Assembly: GCA_022316685.1 (NCBI GenBank)
Contig: JAKJHU010000036.1
Span: 5,157,036-5,221,035 of the forward strand
Direction of reading: 5' to 3'
DNA length: 64,000 nt
Origin: Progne subis subis
Taxonomy: Eukaryota > Chordata > Aves > Passeriformes > Hirundinidae
Shown: positions 44,328-56,304 of the stretch, piece after piece
Layout of the letters: each line of letters starts with the position of its first letter
How positions within the stretch are numbered: the stretch's first letter is position 1
Notes under the pieces: generated by a model
Database searches by the model: none
The model's input: the letters and a program-made list of their open reading frames with translations, nothing else
Told to the model about the DNA's origin: nothing
Program-made: the position numbers and the translations under genes

Positions 44328-45510
44328 TGTCTTCCCTAAAAGGTTTGCTTGAGCTACTGACTAGAATAGTCAATGCCAGAAAAGGCAGAATAAGAGAACC
44401 AGTTCCATTACCAAAATATAGAATGTAATTTTTTTGATGAGCTGTAGGATATCTGTGATATATTCATGAAGCTAGCAGTCATGACACAAATCCTCCTGGA
44501 CAAACAACTGGAAGTTAGTCATCACACCTAGAAGTATCTTAGAAGCAGTAGATAGTGTTCAGCTGAGCAAAGCCTATGTTTGAACTGAATCTAGGCATCA
44601 GTAAGAAATCTGTACTAGTGATGAGTTACATAACGTAACAATTCTGAAAAATGTCTCAGGGCAATTCATTTTCATCTCAAGAAGTATCTATGACTGCATA
44701 TCAATTTGAAATTAGAACCCTTGAATTCAGATTGGTTATGTAAATGCTTAAAGGCAAGGTACTAGATTAAAATACCCTCATGTACCCACACCAAACGTCC
44801 TTTTGAAACAGGGAGCTTGAATCAGGATAAGAATACCCTGCAACATCTCAAATAGCAACAGACATAAGCTGTTCCTAAATTCTCACTGTGGTCAATGGAA
44901 TGCATTTGAGTTGCTCAAATTTAAGCCTCTAGTACCACTTCTGATCTTCAGGCTAGCTAATGAGGACATGGGTCTCACACTGATATGGTATTATATCCCC
45001 AGTGGCCTTGAGATACCACATGACCTCAAATGTTACTAGACACTTATATGTGTATTTTAATCAGACTCGCGGTCTATTTTCTCTGTATTAAGAGCTTAGA
45101 CACCTTCAAAACTTGTGGAAACTTCAATGTAGATAAGGAGTTATGCTATTATAGCCTTTAAAACTTAGCAATATAAATCTATTTGACATATATTCTGCCC
45201 TGAAGTACAAGGAAAGGCAGTGCAGTAGTGGTCACAGAACTTGTGAGGAAGAGGGGTGTATAAGAGAGGGATACAGATTTATAGTGACAAGTAAAAAATC
45301 TCATTTAATAAACTGTGTCAAAGCTTTGAAAGATAATGGACAGATGAATTAATCTGAGCATGAAAAAAATTAAATCTGGTCCAACTCACCTAATTTTTTT
45401 ATATCACAAGATCAGAGGCCTAGGGAATTTAGGAATTTATTATGCTTTTAACTGTTACCTTTTTTTTTTTTTTTTTTTTTTAAATAATCCAGGTAAAGAA
45501 ATAGATTTTT
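44290..45510. other. AT-rich interval without gene
   Basis: The interval opens with a T run of about 34 and closes with another at 45,462-45,482. No gene or repeat body was recognised between them. Confidence 0.45.
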
Positions 45511-45514
45511 GTTG

Positions 45515-45945
45515 ACTCTTCTACAGAGTTACATTAAACAATGTTTGGAAAACTGTGCCCAGAGAATTATTTGTGGTTCACTGCCAGAACAAAAAGATGT
45601 ACAGAGTGGAGCTTCATTCTTTTTTTTTTTTTTTTTTTCATTAACAACAGGGATGATGGAATCAAGAGCATATGATTAAATTTTCAGACAACACATAGCT
45701 GGGAGGGACTGTAGGCATACTGGAGGAGAGGATGAGAATCAAAAATGATCTTGACAAATTGAAGAAATGGTCTGGAAAAAAAACAGATGCAGTTCAACAG
45801 AGACGAGTGCAAAGAACTACATTTAGACAGAATTAACAACATAAGTGGGAAGAAAAACAAATGGTTTTTCAAAAATAAATAAATTCCCTGCCTTTCCAGG
45901 GATTATAGTGGATCATAAACTGAACTTGAATCTGTAAAATCATCC
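45515..45945 (+). mobile_element. CR1 LINE fragment, older subfamily (RT region)
   Basis: Though diverged, the order of blocks fits CR1 ORF2 coding sequence: 'GCCCAGAGAATTATTTGTGG', 'TAAATTTTCAGACAACACAT' (matching the FADDT box), 'GATCTTGACAAATTGAAG', 'CAAAGAACTACATTTAG' and 'ATAGTGGATCATAAACTGAA'. A T run interrupts it at about 45,620-45,638. The frame is broken, and the sequence differs from the 41-kb copy enough to suggest another subfamily. Confidence 0.75.
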
Positions 45946-46020
45946 TGTCATGAAAGAAAATAAACATCATGTTCAAAGTATAATCAATAATATAAGTGTG
46001 CAAGATGTGTTAAACCTATT

Positions 46021-46100
46021 TACTATAGATATAGTATATTTAGTATATATATAGTGTATTTAGTATATATATAGTGTATTTATTATATATATAGTATATT
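46021..46100. repeat. TA-rich minisatellite, 20-bp unit
   Basis: About four imperfect copies of AGTATATATATAGTGTATTT in tandem, followed by a short GT and TA microsatellite to about 46,123. Confidence 0.85.
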
Positions 46101-46269
46101 TACTGTGTGTGTGTATATATATACCTAGAACAGGTAGAATACTGTCTGGGCAGGTCACTTTCAAAAAGTATGTCAGCTAAAGAGAGGAATTTTAACTTAA
46201 AGCAATCCCAGATGCAGATTGGAGATCTAGTAAGCAAAATCTAAAAGGAGGCATTGAGTAAAGTATAGT

Positions 46270-47900
46270 GAATAGGATACCATGGAGAATACACCAAAAA
46301 TTCTCTTTTTAAGAAAGGTTATTGTTATAGAAAAATCCATCATGCTGGGTCCAACAGATGAAGAGGCTGCTGAGACTGTTGCAGCTCCATGCCATAGGTG
46401 CAGCCAGCAGCAAACATCTTGTGGCCCCTGCAGGCATGTACACACAGATCTGATGTGCATACCACAAACACACACACAGCTGTCCACACAGACCACAGAC
46501 ACAGAGAGCACTCCCAGAAACACAGACAGCAGAAACTGCTCCCATTTCTGGCTGAGGAGGGTGGAGGTCTGCTAGTGAAAATATATTTATGCATATGAAT
46601 GTAAATATGTATCTACATATGTATAACATAGGACCTTCCTCAGAAGCTGAGCTCTGACACTCAGTTTGTTGGGTAGCTGCACCTGGATCCCAGTCTCCCT
46701 GGTTTCTAGCATCTGTGCATACAAGCCCCTGAAAACACAGCTTCTCTCCAGTTGCTGGTGCAGACCAGCTCACTGAATATGCACATGATCACATGCAAAC
46801 ACCCAGAGCTGGCTGGGACTCCCCTGGTACCCTGTAGTCAAGTTCCTCAGATTCTCACCCTTAGAGACACACACACCAGCAGGTCTTGCCCCTAGACACT
46901 CCAGATACTAGAGTCTCTCTAGAAAATGCTGGCACTCCTTTGGTTTCCCAAAGTCTGGGGAAGTCCCATTTCCTCCTGGGGTCTCTCTTGTGGAGACACC
47001 TCTTCCCTCCAGATCCCTGAAGTTACCTGCTTGCTGGCTCATCTGACTGAAGTTTTGCTAGTGGTCACACACATTCCTACACCAAGGGTATATCCAGGTG
47101 CTGCACTGTGGACACGTGGGCCTCTGACTCAAGCCCCACACCAGGACTGGCACTTGGGGGTCACTCAGTCTGGTCTCTCCAGTCCACTTGCTGGAACCCA
47201 GGCCAATGCACCCTCTGACCTGTGATCCCACACCTATTGCTGGCACTCAGACCCTATCCCACAGACATGTACATTGAAGAGGGAATCCCTCCCACAGAAA
47301 AAAAAAAATAGATAAGAATGGTGCTGAGCAAATGAAGGGTATGGCCAGACAATTTTAAGCAGCAAGGTATTTTTATGCAACTAGTATTTTTTATCTCCTT
47401 ATGTTTTCCCAATCTTGTTCCTACTCAGGATTCCCTTCAACACTTTTGGTTCTTCCCTAAACATCCCATTATGAGTCTTGAGCAATCCCCAAATCGTATT
47501 CCCCTGCATCCCATGAAGTGTTCTATATATATATATATGCAGTCACCCCGCCTAGGCAGTCCAAAAAGCGCTCCAGCACTGATTCATTGTGACGAGTGCA
47601 CATGTGACACCCATCACAGTGAGTCAATGCCGGAGTCATTATGGACACATTATGGGCTGCAGAAAAAGTGATAAGAAAGGTGCTTGTCTGGATTGGGTCT
47701 GACTGCCAGCGATAGATGTGGGAGCATAGGCTAGTGGGTGCATATGCCCAGCTGCCAGAGAGACCAGAGTGCCTTCTTGGCTCGAGAAGTTTCTGAATGA
47801 CTAGCCTGGATTTTTCTCTTCTTTGGATTCAGGACATGGTTGTATCATTCATAACAGTCTCAGGACATGTCTCCCATTAGTGAATACTTTGCCTGAAGGG
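46270..47900. other. Unclassified GC-richer block, possibly ERV-derived
   Basis: This block stands out from its AT-rich flanks. It holds a CA-rich stretch (46,436-46,520), repeated 'ACACACACACC'-type motifs, many CTGGCACTC / CCAGT elements and a (TA)n TATA-like tract at 47,523-47,540 followed by GC-rich DNA with CpGs. Open frames on both strands (for example 46,309-46,773 minus, 46,926-47,225 plus) overlap and lack any recognised motif. It may be an LTR or internal ERV sequence; I could not place it. Confidence 0.35.
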
Positions 47901-49457
47901 TAAAGAGCAGGTGGTCCCAGGAAATTTCAGGTTGCAAGCAAAGCCTAGAATATTTGATAGAGATATGAACTAAATTAAAGAGTGAAATGCTTGGGATTCT
48001 TCCTGAATATGAACAATTGACCAGCAATGAGATGGAAGAAGAAAAAAATGCTGGTGGCACTCTTATGTGTTCAATAATTTTGTACTGCTAGAGCTGTAAC
48101 AGATTTCAGCAGAATTAATCCCTAGATCTTCAAGATTCTTTCAAAAGAAAGTTACTAATGTCAGCACATAACTTTTCTTAATTTAGTAGCTTAGTGCTAC
48201 TTTTCAGCTCGTTGAACAGACAGTTGTAAAATTTCTGTTTATGTAAACTATACTTACCCAGTTAACAGTCTGCTCATAGTAATAAAAATTTGCCCAAATT
48301 CTGCATTTTCCAACTCCATGGAAAGAAATCTAGTGAAATAATTCTGATTAGGTCATTCAGTAGTTTGCTAGTACATGAAAAATATGCATTAAGTTAACAT
48401 TAAAGTAGTCAACATTAAGAGAAGACATCAGGACAACCCCTGAAAATGCTTAGAAAAAAATCATTATCCATGGTAGCCATTCATGAAATTATGTTTTTTG
48501 GTTTTTGGGGTTTTTTTTCCTAATTAAAGTGAAAAAAATAATAGAGTCTGGTTAAGTTGTTTTGTTTTTGCATTGCACTTTTACATAATTAGCATTATAC
48601 ATAGTTACAAGAACAGAATAATCTTTCCTGTAAACTTGTCTTTACTTTGGTTAGATGTGATACTTCTTTGGAGTGTTAATTGTTGTATAATTTTTCTGAA
48701 TATGAAACAGAAATATTTATAGTGTGAGGATGACCTAACAGTTAAGAGATGGAATCCTCTGAGATCATTGATTTCATTTCTGAATTCTGCAGATGAATCA
48801 CATTAGAGCATTTGCTTCAGATACCCTTCATGTGCTTGAAATTTATTAATATTTACCAATGTTGGTGTGCAGCAAAATGATTTAATTTTTATGTAATACT
48901 TTGAGATAGTGTCATGGTGTGCACTGTTTAGTAAGTGCTTTAGTTTTTACAAGAGACAAGTTACTTTTCATTATATTTGTGAAATCTGTTCCAACAGTTT
49001 GAGATTTGTACTGTCCACTTAAAAGAATGCAAGTACTGACACAGCTGTAGATTTTATGTACATGTATTTGAAAATGATTATGAACTTTCATAAAAGTTAC
49101 TTCAATCAGTAACAGAGGTTTCACTTGTGCTAGTGTTCTTAACAGAGACCTTCATTTAATGTCCTCTAGAAACAGCAGACTGAACAGAACTGATTAATAA
49201 AGTCTCAGTTTGAGTTCTCAGAAATTATATTTTAATTTTTTTTTATAATATTAATTACTACAAGTAATTTAAAAATTCAGGGTATGTAATAAAGTGACTA
49301 TTCACTCTTACTTTAATCTCTTTCTCCAAGAAAATTATTCAGCATCAAGTTAAAGAAAGAATAGGATGTGAAATAAATAGTAAAATAGACTGTAAAAGTT
49401 CAGGACAAATTTATCTTTTTAAGATATAATGCTGTTCTATGAATGAAAATACTGCTG

Positions 49458-49458
<1 letters not shown>

Positions 49459-49496
<38 letters not shown>
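49459..49496. repeat. Poly(T) tract
   Basis: An uninterrupted T run of nearly 40 bases, 140 bp before a long purine tract. No retroelement body was recognised next to it. Confidence 0.9.
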
Positions 49497-49497
<1 letters not shown>

Positions 49498-49635
49498 TAC
49501 AAAGGACAGTCTAAAATCTGGCTACTGTAAAGGAATCACACAAGACCATAATGCACCTAGAGTATTGAGTATTTTTAAAAAAATATGCCAAGATAAAATG
49601 CTTTGTTTTCCACAATAAACCAATATATACAAGAT

Positions 49636-49705
49636 GGGGGGGGGAAAAAAAAAAAGAAAAAAAAAAAAAAGAAAAAAAAAAAAAAAAGAAAGAGGGAGAG
49701 AGAAG
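49636..49705. repeat. Purine (G/A) tract
   Basis: About 70 bases with almost no pyrimidine, starting with a G run and continuing as A runs broken by single G. This strand asymmetry could favour triplex or other non-B structure. Confidence 0.85.
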
Positions 49706-52386
49706 AAGATAAAGAAATTAGTTAAGAATTAATTAAAGAAAATAATTTACATTTACTGCATGAGTTCATGGTAATATTGCCTATTATTAACAGAAAAAAA
49801 AGTATTAAGTTTGAAAATAGTTCTAAGCAACAGGAAAGAACATTTTACCTATATCAGGACTATTTTGTTATTTATGCAAATTAAGCATCCTGCTAAAAAA
49901 GTTCACAGGACATGAAAGAGTTGATGAAAGATACACAGTAAAAATGACCTGTCATTTTTTTCAGCAACATAATAATATTAATAATTACAAAATATCATTA
50001 ACAAAAAGTTGTTTGGTGCTGGTTCTGTTTTTGATCATTCTGCCAAAAATTTGAAAGGTAATAAATTCTTTGTGTCTACCAGAAAAAAAAAAAAAAAAAA
50101 AAGACAGAAAGCCATAAGCAAAAATGTCAGCTGAGCCTGACTTGGGGCACAACAGTTTGACTGAATAACCCTATGAGGTTCCTCCCAGTCATATTTCACA
50201 TGAAAACATAATTAGAAATTGGCAAATGTTTTGAAAAGTGCTTAGCTGAAGTAAACAGAGCCGTCACATATCTTTCACTGTGTGTCCCTGGAGCTGTATG
50301 CATTTGTGATAGTTCTGTGACACAGAACAGTCTTGCACCTGCCCAGCTTTTTTTTCTCCAACTGATGTCAAAGTGCATTATAAAGAGAGCCAAATATATT
50401 GTCCTGACTTCTCAGACTGTGTGACAGAGTCAATTAAAGGTTAATAGAGTTCTCCAAGGTCTGGCAGGAAGCTAGTGGCATAGGAATATAATATAACCAA
50501 AATTTGATGATTCCCAATTTAAACACAAGCATATCATACCTAGTGGTGTTCACAGTACTTTGAAAAGTTGCATGTACCTCATGTGTATAGCTAGTCACAG
50601 GAAAAAATGTAACTGACATATTGGTATGGCATACTGGAATATTTTAGTTTGACCAATCACAGAATTAAGGTCTGGACTTTAAATATCACCTACTTCCAGA
50701 CTTTTCAATTTTTTCCAATGTTTTTGGAGCTATGCTGAATCAAAAAAAAGGTCTCAAAAAGGAATAAAGATCACAACAATTTCCTCCAATATATTTTTTC
50801 CACTCTATTATTCCACAGATAGAGATGGAGAGTTTCCCATACTTAAACACAATATGCTTGTTTGTGTATGTATTGTGATTTTTTTATTACTATGTTATTT
50901 CCATGCAGCATAACTAACCCCATCTTTTACTGTGATTTCTGTAGTTAAGTGGTACAATCTGTAGGGAAAACTTTCACAGCAGCTGTTACCCTCCATAAAG
51001 CAAGATTCACATCCTAAAGCTTTTCTTACATAGACTAAATAAGAAGAGCATGTGAGGCATTTCTCCTATCATTATTATATATTTATAGATGCATTTTGAT
51101 GGCATGTTTATGCCACAACATATATATTTAAACATATACATATTTAAAGAACAGCCTTAAAAAAAGAAGAAGAAAAACACAAGAAATATTAACATACTGT
51201 CATGATTAGAAATTATAGTGATTTTAGTGTCATAAAAATTATGATTAAGTGCTTTACATCTTTGGACATTCATAATTTCAAAGCCTTTGCAATGCAAAAC
51301 AAGAATACAATCAAAGTCACTTTTGGCAGGCTGCACAGCCTGCTGGTGTAAGTGTAGCCTCTGTGGACCAAAACCCCTGATTACATTTTCTGCTTCACAA
51401 TGAATATCTCTAGAAGTATGTCTGAGACATATTGGAGATTACTTAAATTCTAATTCCTAGTCCTTCCGATGGGGGGTGTGTGTGTGTGTGGGGAAGTAAC
51501 TCCTAAATAATATTAAATTTACATTATTTTGGAGGCATGGATGGTTTTTAATCATTTAATCATAGGGGCTGACTGTATGTTTATCCAAGCAAATAAGCAT
51601 TTGGGAAACCAAGAAAATTACATGACTAACAACAGTTTCCTAAAATTACAGTTTTTGAAATTTGAACCTCAGGATGACAGCCTAGAGTCCTTGCCAACAT
51701 CCTTGCTTGGTGTGTGGTGGAAGAGTTTAATTTTATTTGGATTTGTATTAAAAAAGGTTTTACAGACTGTTTTACTTTGCACAGGAAAGAGCAAATGTAA
51801 GATAATAGAAGTAGGAAAGGGATCACAAACCTTTCATTTCAGACAAGGAAAAATGCCAATAAGGTAGGTACACTCCAATCAACAACAACCACAAACTGTA
51901 GTAAACAAGCTGTGGGATCTGACAGATGGTGCAAAACATTTTGTATGCCCTGGCATGAAATACTTTTTTCCTTCTTAAATTAATTGTAATGCTTTTATTT
52001 CTGTGGGGGAAACCTAATCATAACACAAAATATCCAATTCCTGGAATAATAATTTTGGATAGAAAAGGTTCAAATTCATGTTACTTGTCTACATCAAGCC
52101 AAAAATTAATTTAGCTCTTCCCTTTTGTTTCCCTGTACTTCATCAGACTACTGCTGAATCCTCAGTACTTTGTCAGACTACTGACTATTTTAACCCTCCT
52201 AATTTATTTTTGTTCAGAAATTATTCTCGCAACTCTATAACATAACTTCCCCTAATTCCATTTCTATTCAAATTAATGCATTGTGTTTCAATACTATAAT
52301 CACACTTCTGTGAAGAAATGTTTATGACTGACTCATATTATGTACATTTATTTTAAATACTTATTTCAATATATTTCTCTTATTCA

Positions 52387-52426
<40 letters not shown>

Positions 52427-55400
52427 TCATACATTCTGATTTTTAGTCATAAAAAAGAATTAACAAACATTACAAGGAATACCGATGAATAAATAGCATG
52501 AAAGCAGAGTTAAGACTTGTGCTGAAAAAAGAAATAGTTAATGGCTTGGAACACTCATGAAAATGTAAAAAAAATCTTCAAAAATTTAACAGGATAATCA
52601 AGTAAATATAATAACCTGTATAAAGAAGATTCTTGACAATAGCTGTTATGATACAAAGAACATCACAAAATTACATGCCATCTGTATGTGTGCTTTTATA
52701 TGTGTGCTCATGTGCATATTATGAGAAAATAATATAACTCTGCAGACAAGAGCTGCTAAATTAGGGAAATACTGAATTAAACAATGGCCAGTCCTTCAAT
52801 TTATTTTTACAGGGAAATTGTGCCAGGTGGCAAACAACTCAGTTTGAAGGTCATAACTGTAGTGATATGTCTGTGAAAAAAACATGTTGCGTTTACTTTT
52901 CCTTTCTAATAGTGTTTCTAATAGCCAATGTTGTTGCAAAGTAATATTTATGGTGTCAAACTCCGTCTCTTCTATTCCTTCATTCATTATTGTCTCTCAC
53001 TATCATTACTTTCTTTTTCCCTTCAGCAGCACTAACCTTGTCTCTGTCTGTAAAAGCACAGAATACTTTAGCTTGTAGACAATAATGAATAGTTACAGTG
53101 CACTCTTGGAGTTTAGATCATTATCTAGCACATATTTCCCATTCCTCTGCTTTAATTTTTAAGGTATTTGAGTAAATTTTTCTCTGACATTTTACTTCCA
53201 GTGCAATATACACTATAGACCTCCTTTCTGAATTATCAATGTAACTTTTCCTGAAAAACACTTTTTAAGAAATTTCAGCAAATCTAGGTTGCCAAGTCAA
53301 GATGATTGATCACTTAAAGCCTGAAACTTCATCAGTGCTGTTTTCTGACCATTTTTTTCAGGTTTCTTATAATTTCTAGCCTCGCAAGAAAGAGAGAATT
53401 TCTTTTCAGAATCGTGATCAATTTTTCTGATCTCACATAATAAACTTTGTCTCACAACCACTTACCTTGTTTATTCACTGCTGGCATCTTACTCATTGAT
53501 ATCACCTTTTCCGTTCCACTGTTTTATTTCTCTGGACGTCTTCCTTTTCTGCCTCAAGACATTGTATAATTTTCAACTTTTTAAACATTATTTTCAACCT
53601 TTCCTCCTCTGAGATTTTGTTATGCTTTATCCGTAGAACTGTTTCTTTAAATATGTCTTATTTTTTGCTTTTATCTTCTTTTCTTTTTCACTGTGACTGG
53701 AAGCATCTAACACAAATGGCTAAAACTGTGCTGTCTACTACGGCAGCAAATATTGGGCAAGTTTCTCACTTAGATATATCTGCATAGATTTTGAATGGAG
53801 ACTAAATCTCCCTCAATTTGTTCAATATTCTGAGACACATTCTTTTCTGTCACAACAAATTTGTGCATTTCTTCATGATGATCCTTCTAGATACCTGGAT
53901 GTATTTTCCTCAGTGTCAACTATTCACTTGTCAGTATGAATATTTTTCACCAGGTGTGTACATTTCACTTTGAAAAGCATGTCAAAGTTTGTGAAATTTA
54001 TTTTTAGATCACGAGCTTTGTCTTCTGCTGTGGCTGAAGTTTATTTAGTGATGCTAACAGAAAATCAAACGAATAAAATGAGAAAAATATCCAGTCATGT
54101 TCAAATTACTGTAAGTGATAATTAGTTCTCACCATGTTAATTTTTCCTTTGAATTTCATTTCTGTGGATGGTTACAGCTAAGAATTACGACTTAAATTTC
54201 ATATGTTGGATATTCAACAGTACGAAACAGATTACACATATAAATTTTTCAAATTTAAGATAATGAATAAATACTGACTGAAAAAACCTGTCAGTCTTGA
54301 GTCATTTAAAGGCTAATAGTTGCCTGGAGCCAGTGCTACAGCTAGATGTCAAATCAGAATAGTTGCTGTATAATGTCACCCTCTTTTCTGGATAGCCACC
54401 ACTACATGTACAAACATAAAATATTATGCTAATTGAAGATTGCTTGTGTTTGTTTCCTTCTCAGGGTTATGCTTATCAGAGGTAAACCAATTTACCTCTT
54501 ACTGTATGCAGAGATCAGCCCTTACTTGCAATGCTCTTTAATTCAATTTTTTTTTTACTAAAAATCTATGCCTTTCTTTATGAAAACTGACTCAATATAA
54601 CTACTACTTATAAAGTCTTCTTGTGTGATTTTTATTTTTTCTCTCCCACTAGCAACTCTTTTTTCTTTTTTTTTTAAGAAAAAATCAGCCTTTAAAAAAT
54701 CTTTAGTATCTTCATGCTCCCTGAAATTTTCCTCAGTGCTATCCAATTTAAAAGTAGATACTTTAATTCTGAGTTTATGATGTGCTTACTGAGACAAAAA
54801 TAATCCCACTATAGTTCTATAAATAAACATTTAGCCAATTTCTTCTACTTATCTTTTGCAGTCTGTGAGAAAGATCGTGAAAAAACCTAAATGACAGGTC
54901 TATGAAGAAAATCTTCATAAAAAATTAGTCTTCTCAAAGATTTATCCAATTGTTTTGTTTGCAGGGTGCTGTACTCAGTTGAAACCTCACACAGATGAGG
55001 TGAGCAAAGCACCAGTGTTTTCAGCTGTGAAACAAAGCCCCAGAGCATTGCTTAGTTAGGATCTATTAAAGTGGTCCTAGCAGAGATTGATTCAGTGTGG
55101 CTGAAAATATATCTGGAGGCTGAAACTTTGCAGAATTTTTCCTGTACACTAGTTTGCATTATGATTCTCTTAGAAATCTTAAAATTCTAAGTTTTGTGAA
55201 GCACATTGTACCCCTGTTCAGAGCACTCAATTTCTTAGCCAGACAGATGTGCTTTTCTTTGTGCATCTTTGAACAATTTCTCTATGATCCAGACGGGACA
55301 AGGAAGGGACACAAACATTGTTGTGGCTTGTTCTGTAGCTTGCAGTATGAAAGACTCCTCAAAAATTGGAGCAGTTAATAGTATTTAATAATGTGTTTGT

Positions 55401-55805
55401 GGCATTTAAATTCCACCATTCATCTATTAAAAGGAATCCTATATAACCTTCAGTGCTTTTGCCTGTGTGCAAGAAGTGTGCTATGAGTTATATGCTGTTT
55501 GAGTTGCACATTTTGCTTTATTTCATTATAGCGCAGCATGTAAGAGTTTTTAATCACAGTTATAAACAGTTCTCTTCTTCCAAATCCCATCTTTCAGATG
55601 CATAAGAGAGAAAAACATATTCCATAAGGGACAGGGAAGAATATGTTTTCTCCACCTATTCCAAGCCTAACAGTTCAAATGTCTTTCCAGCAGGATTCAG
55701 GTATTGGACATAATTTTTTCTCTAGTGGTCTGCAGTGCCAACTCCTATTTGTTTTAAGTTTCTCTAGTACTGCATATAAGGAATTTCATATTTGAGGTTT
55801 TAAGG

Positions 55806-56304
55806 TGTAGTGAGCCTGCTCCAGCACAGGCCTACCATGAGGTCACAGCCTCCTCCCAGGCATCCACCTGCTCTGGCATGGGTCTCTTCCAAGGGCTGCA
55901 GGTGGATCTCTGTATCCCCTGGCCCTCCATGGGATGCAGGGGCACAGCTGCCTCACCGTAGGCTGCACCATGGGCTGCAGGGGAATCTAAGCTCTGACAC
56001 CTGGAGCATCTCCTGCCCCTACTTTCTGCTCTGACCTTGGCATCTGCAGAGCTGTTCCTCTCATATTTTCACCCCATGCTTCTTTGGCTGCAGTTAAAGC
56101 TGTGCAATACCTTTTTTCCTTCTAAAGGATGATATTACAGAGGTGTCAATACCATTTCTAGTTGACTCAGCCTTGGCCAGCAGCACATCTGTCCTGGAGC
56201 TGGCTCGCATTGGCTCTGCTGGACATGGAGGAAGCTTCTGGCAGCTTTTTACAAAAATCACCCTGTAGTTCCCCCTGCTACCAAAGCCATGTAAACCCAA
56301 TACA
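55806..56304 (-). mobile_element. ERV-L-type LTR, antisense, truncated
   Basis: In reverse complement this is the first half of the LTR at 62,037: it starts TGTATTGGGTTTACATGG (56,304 backwards), then carries 'AGAAGCTTCCTCCATGTCC', 'CAGAGCCAATGCGAGCC' and, further on, 'CCAAGGTCAGAGCAGAAAG' and 'GATTCCCCTGCAGCCCATGG'. The 3' half with the poly(A) signal is absent. The frame at 55,810-56,034 is antisense to the LTR and not a gene. Confidence 0.85.

Larger units (their letters stand above)
47900..55805. other. Long AT-rich interval without gene
   Basis: No exon, LTR or CR1 was recognised over 7.9 kb. Low-complexity tracts include T runs at 49,459-49,496 and 52,390-52,424, a purine tract (G/A) at 49,636-49,705, an A run near 50,083-50,102 and a GT run at 51,476-51,490. 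Confidence 0.45.

Noticed and set aside
46309..46773. 154-residue open frame, minus strand, Cys-rich
   Set aside because: Its Val/Cys pattern comes from a CA/GT-rich stretch, frames on the other strand are equally open, and there is no recognisable domain.
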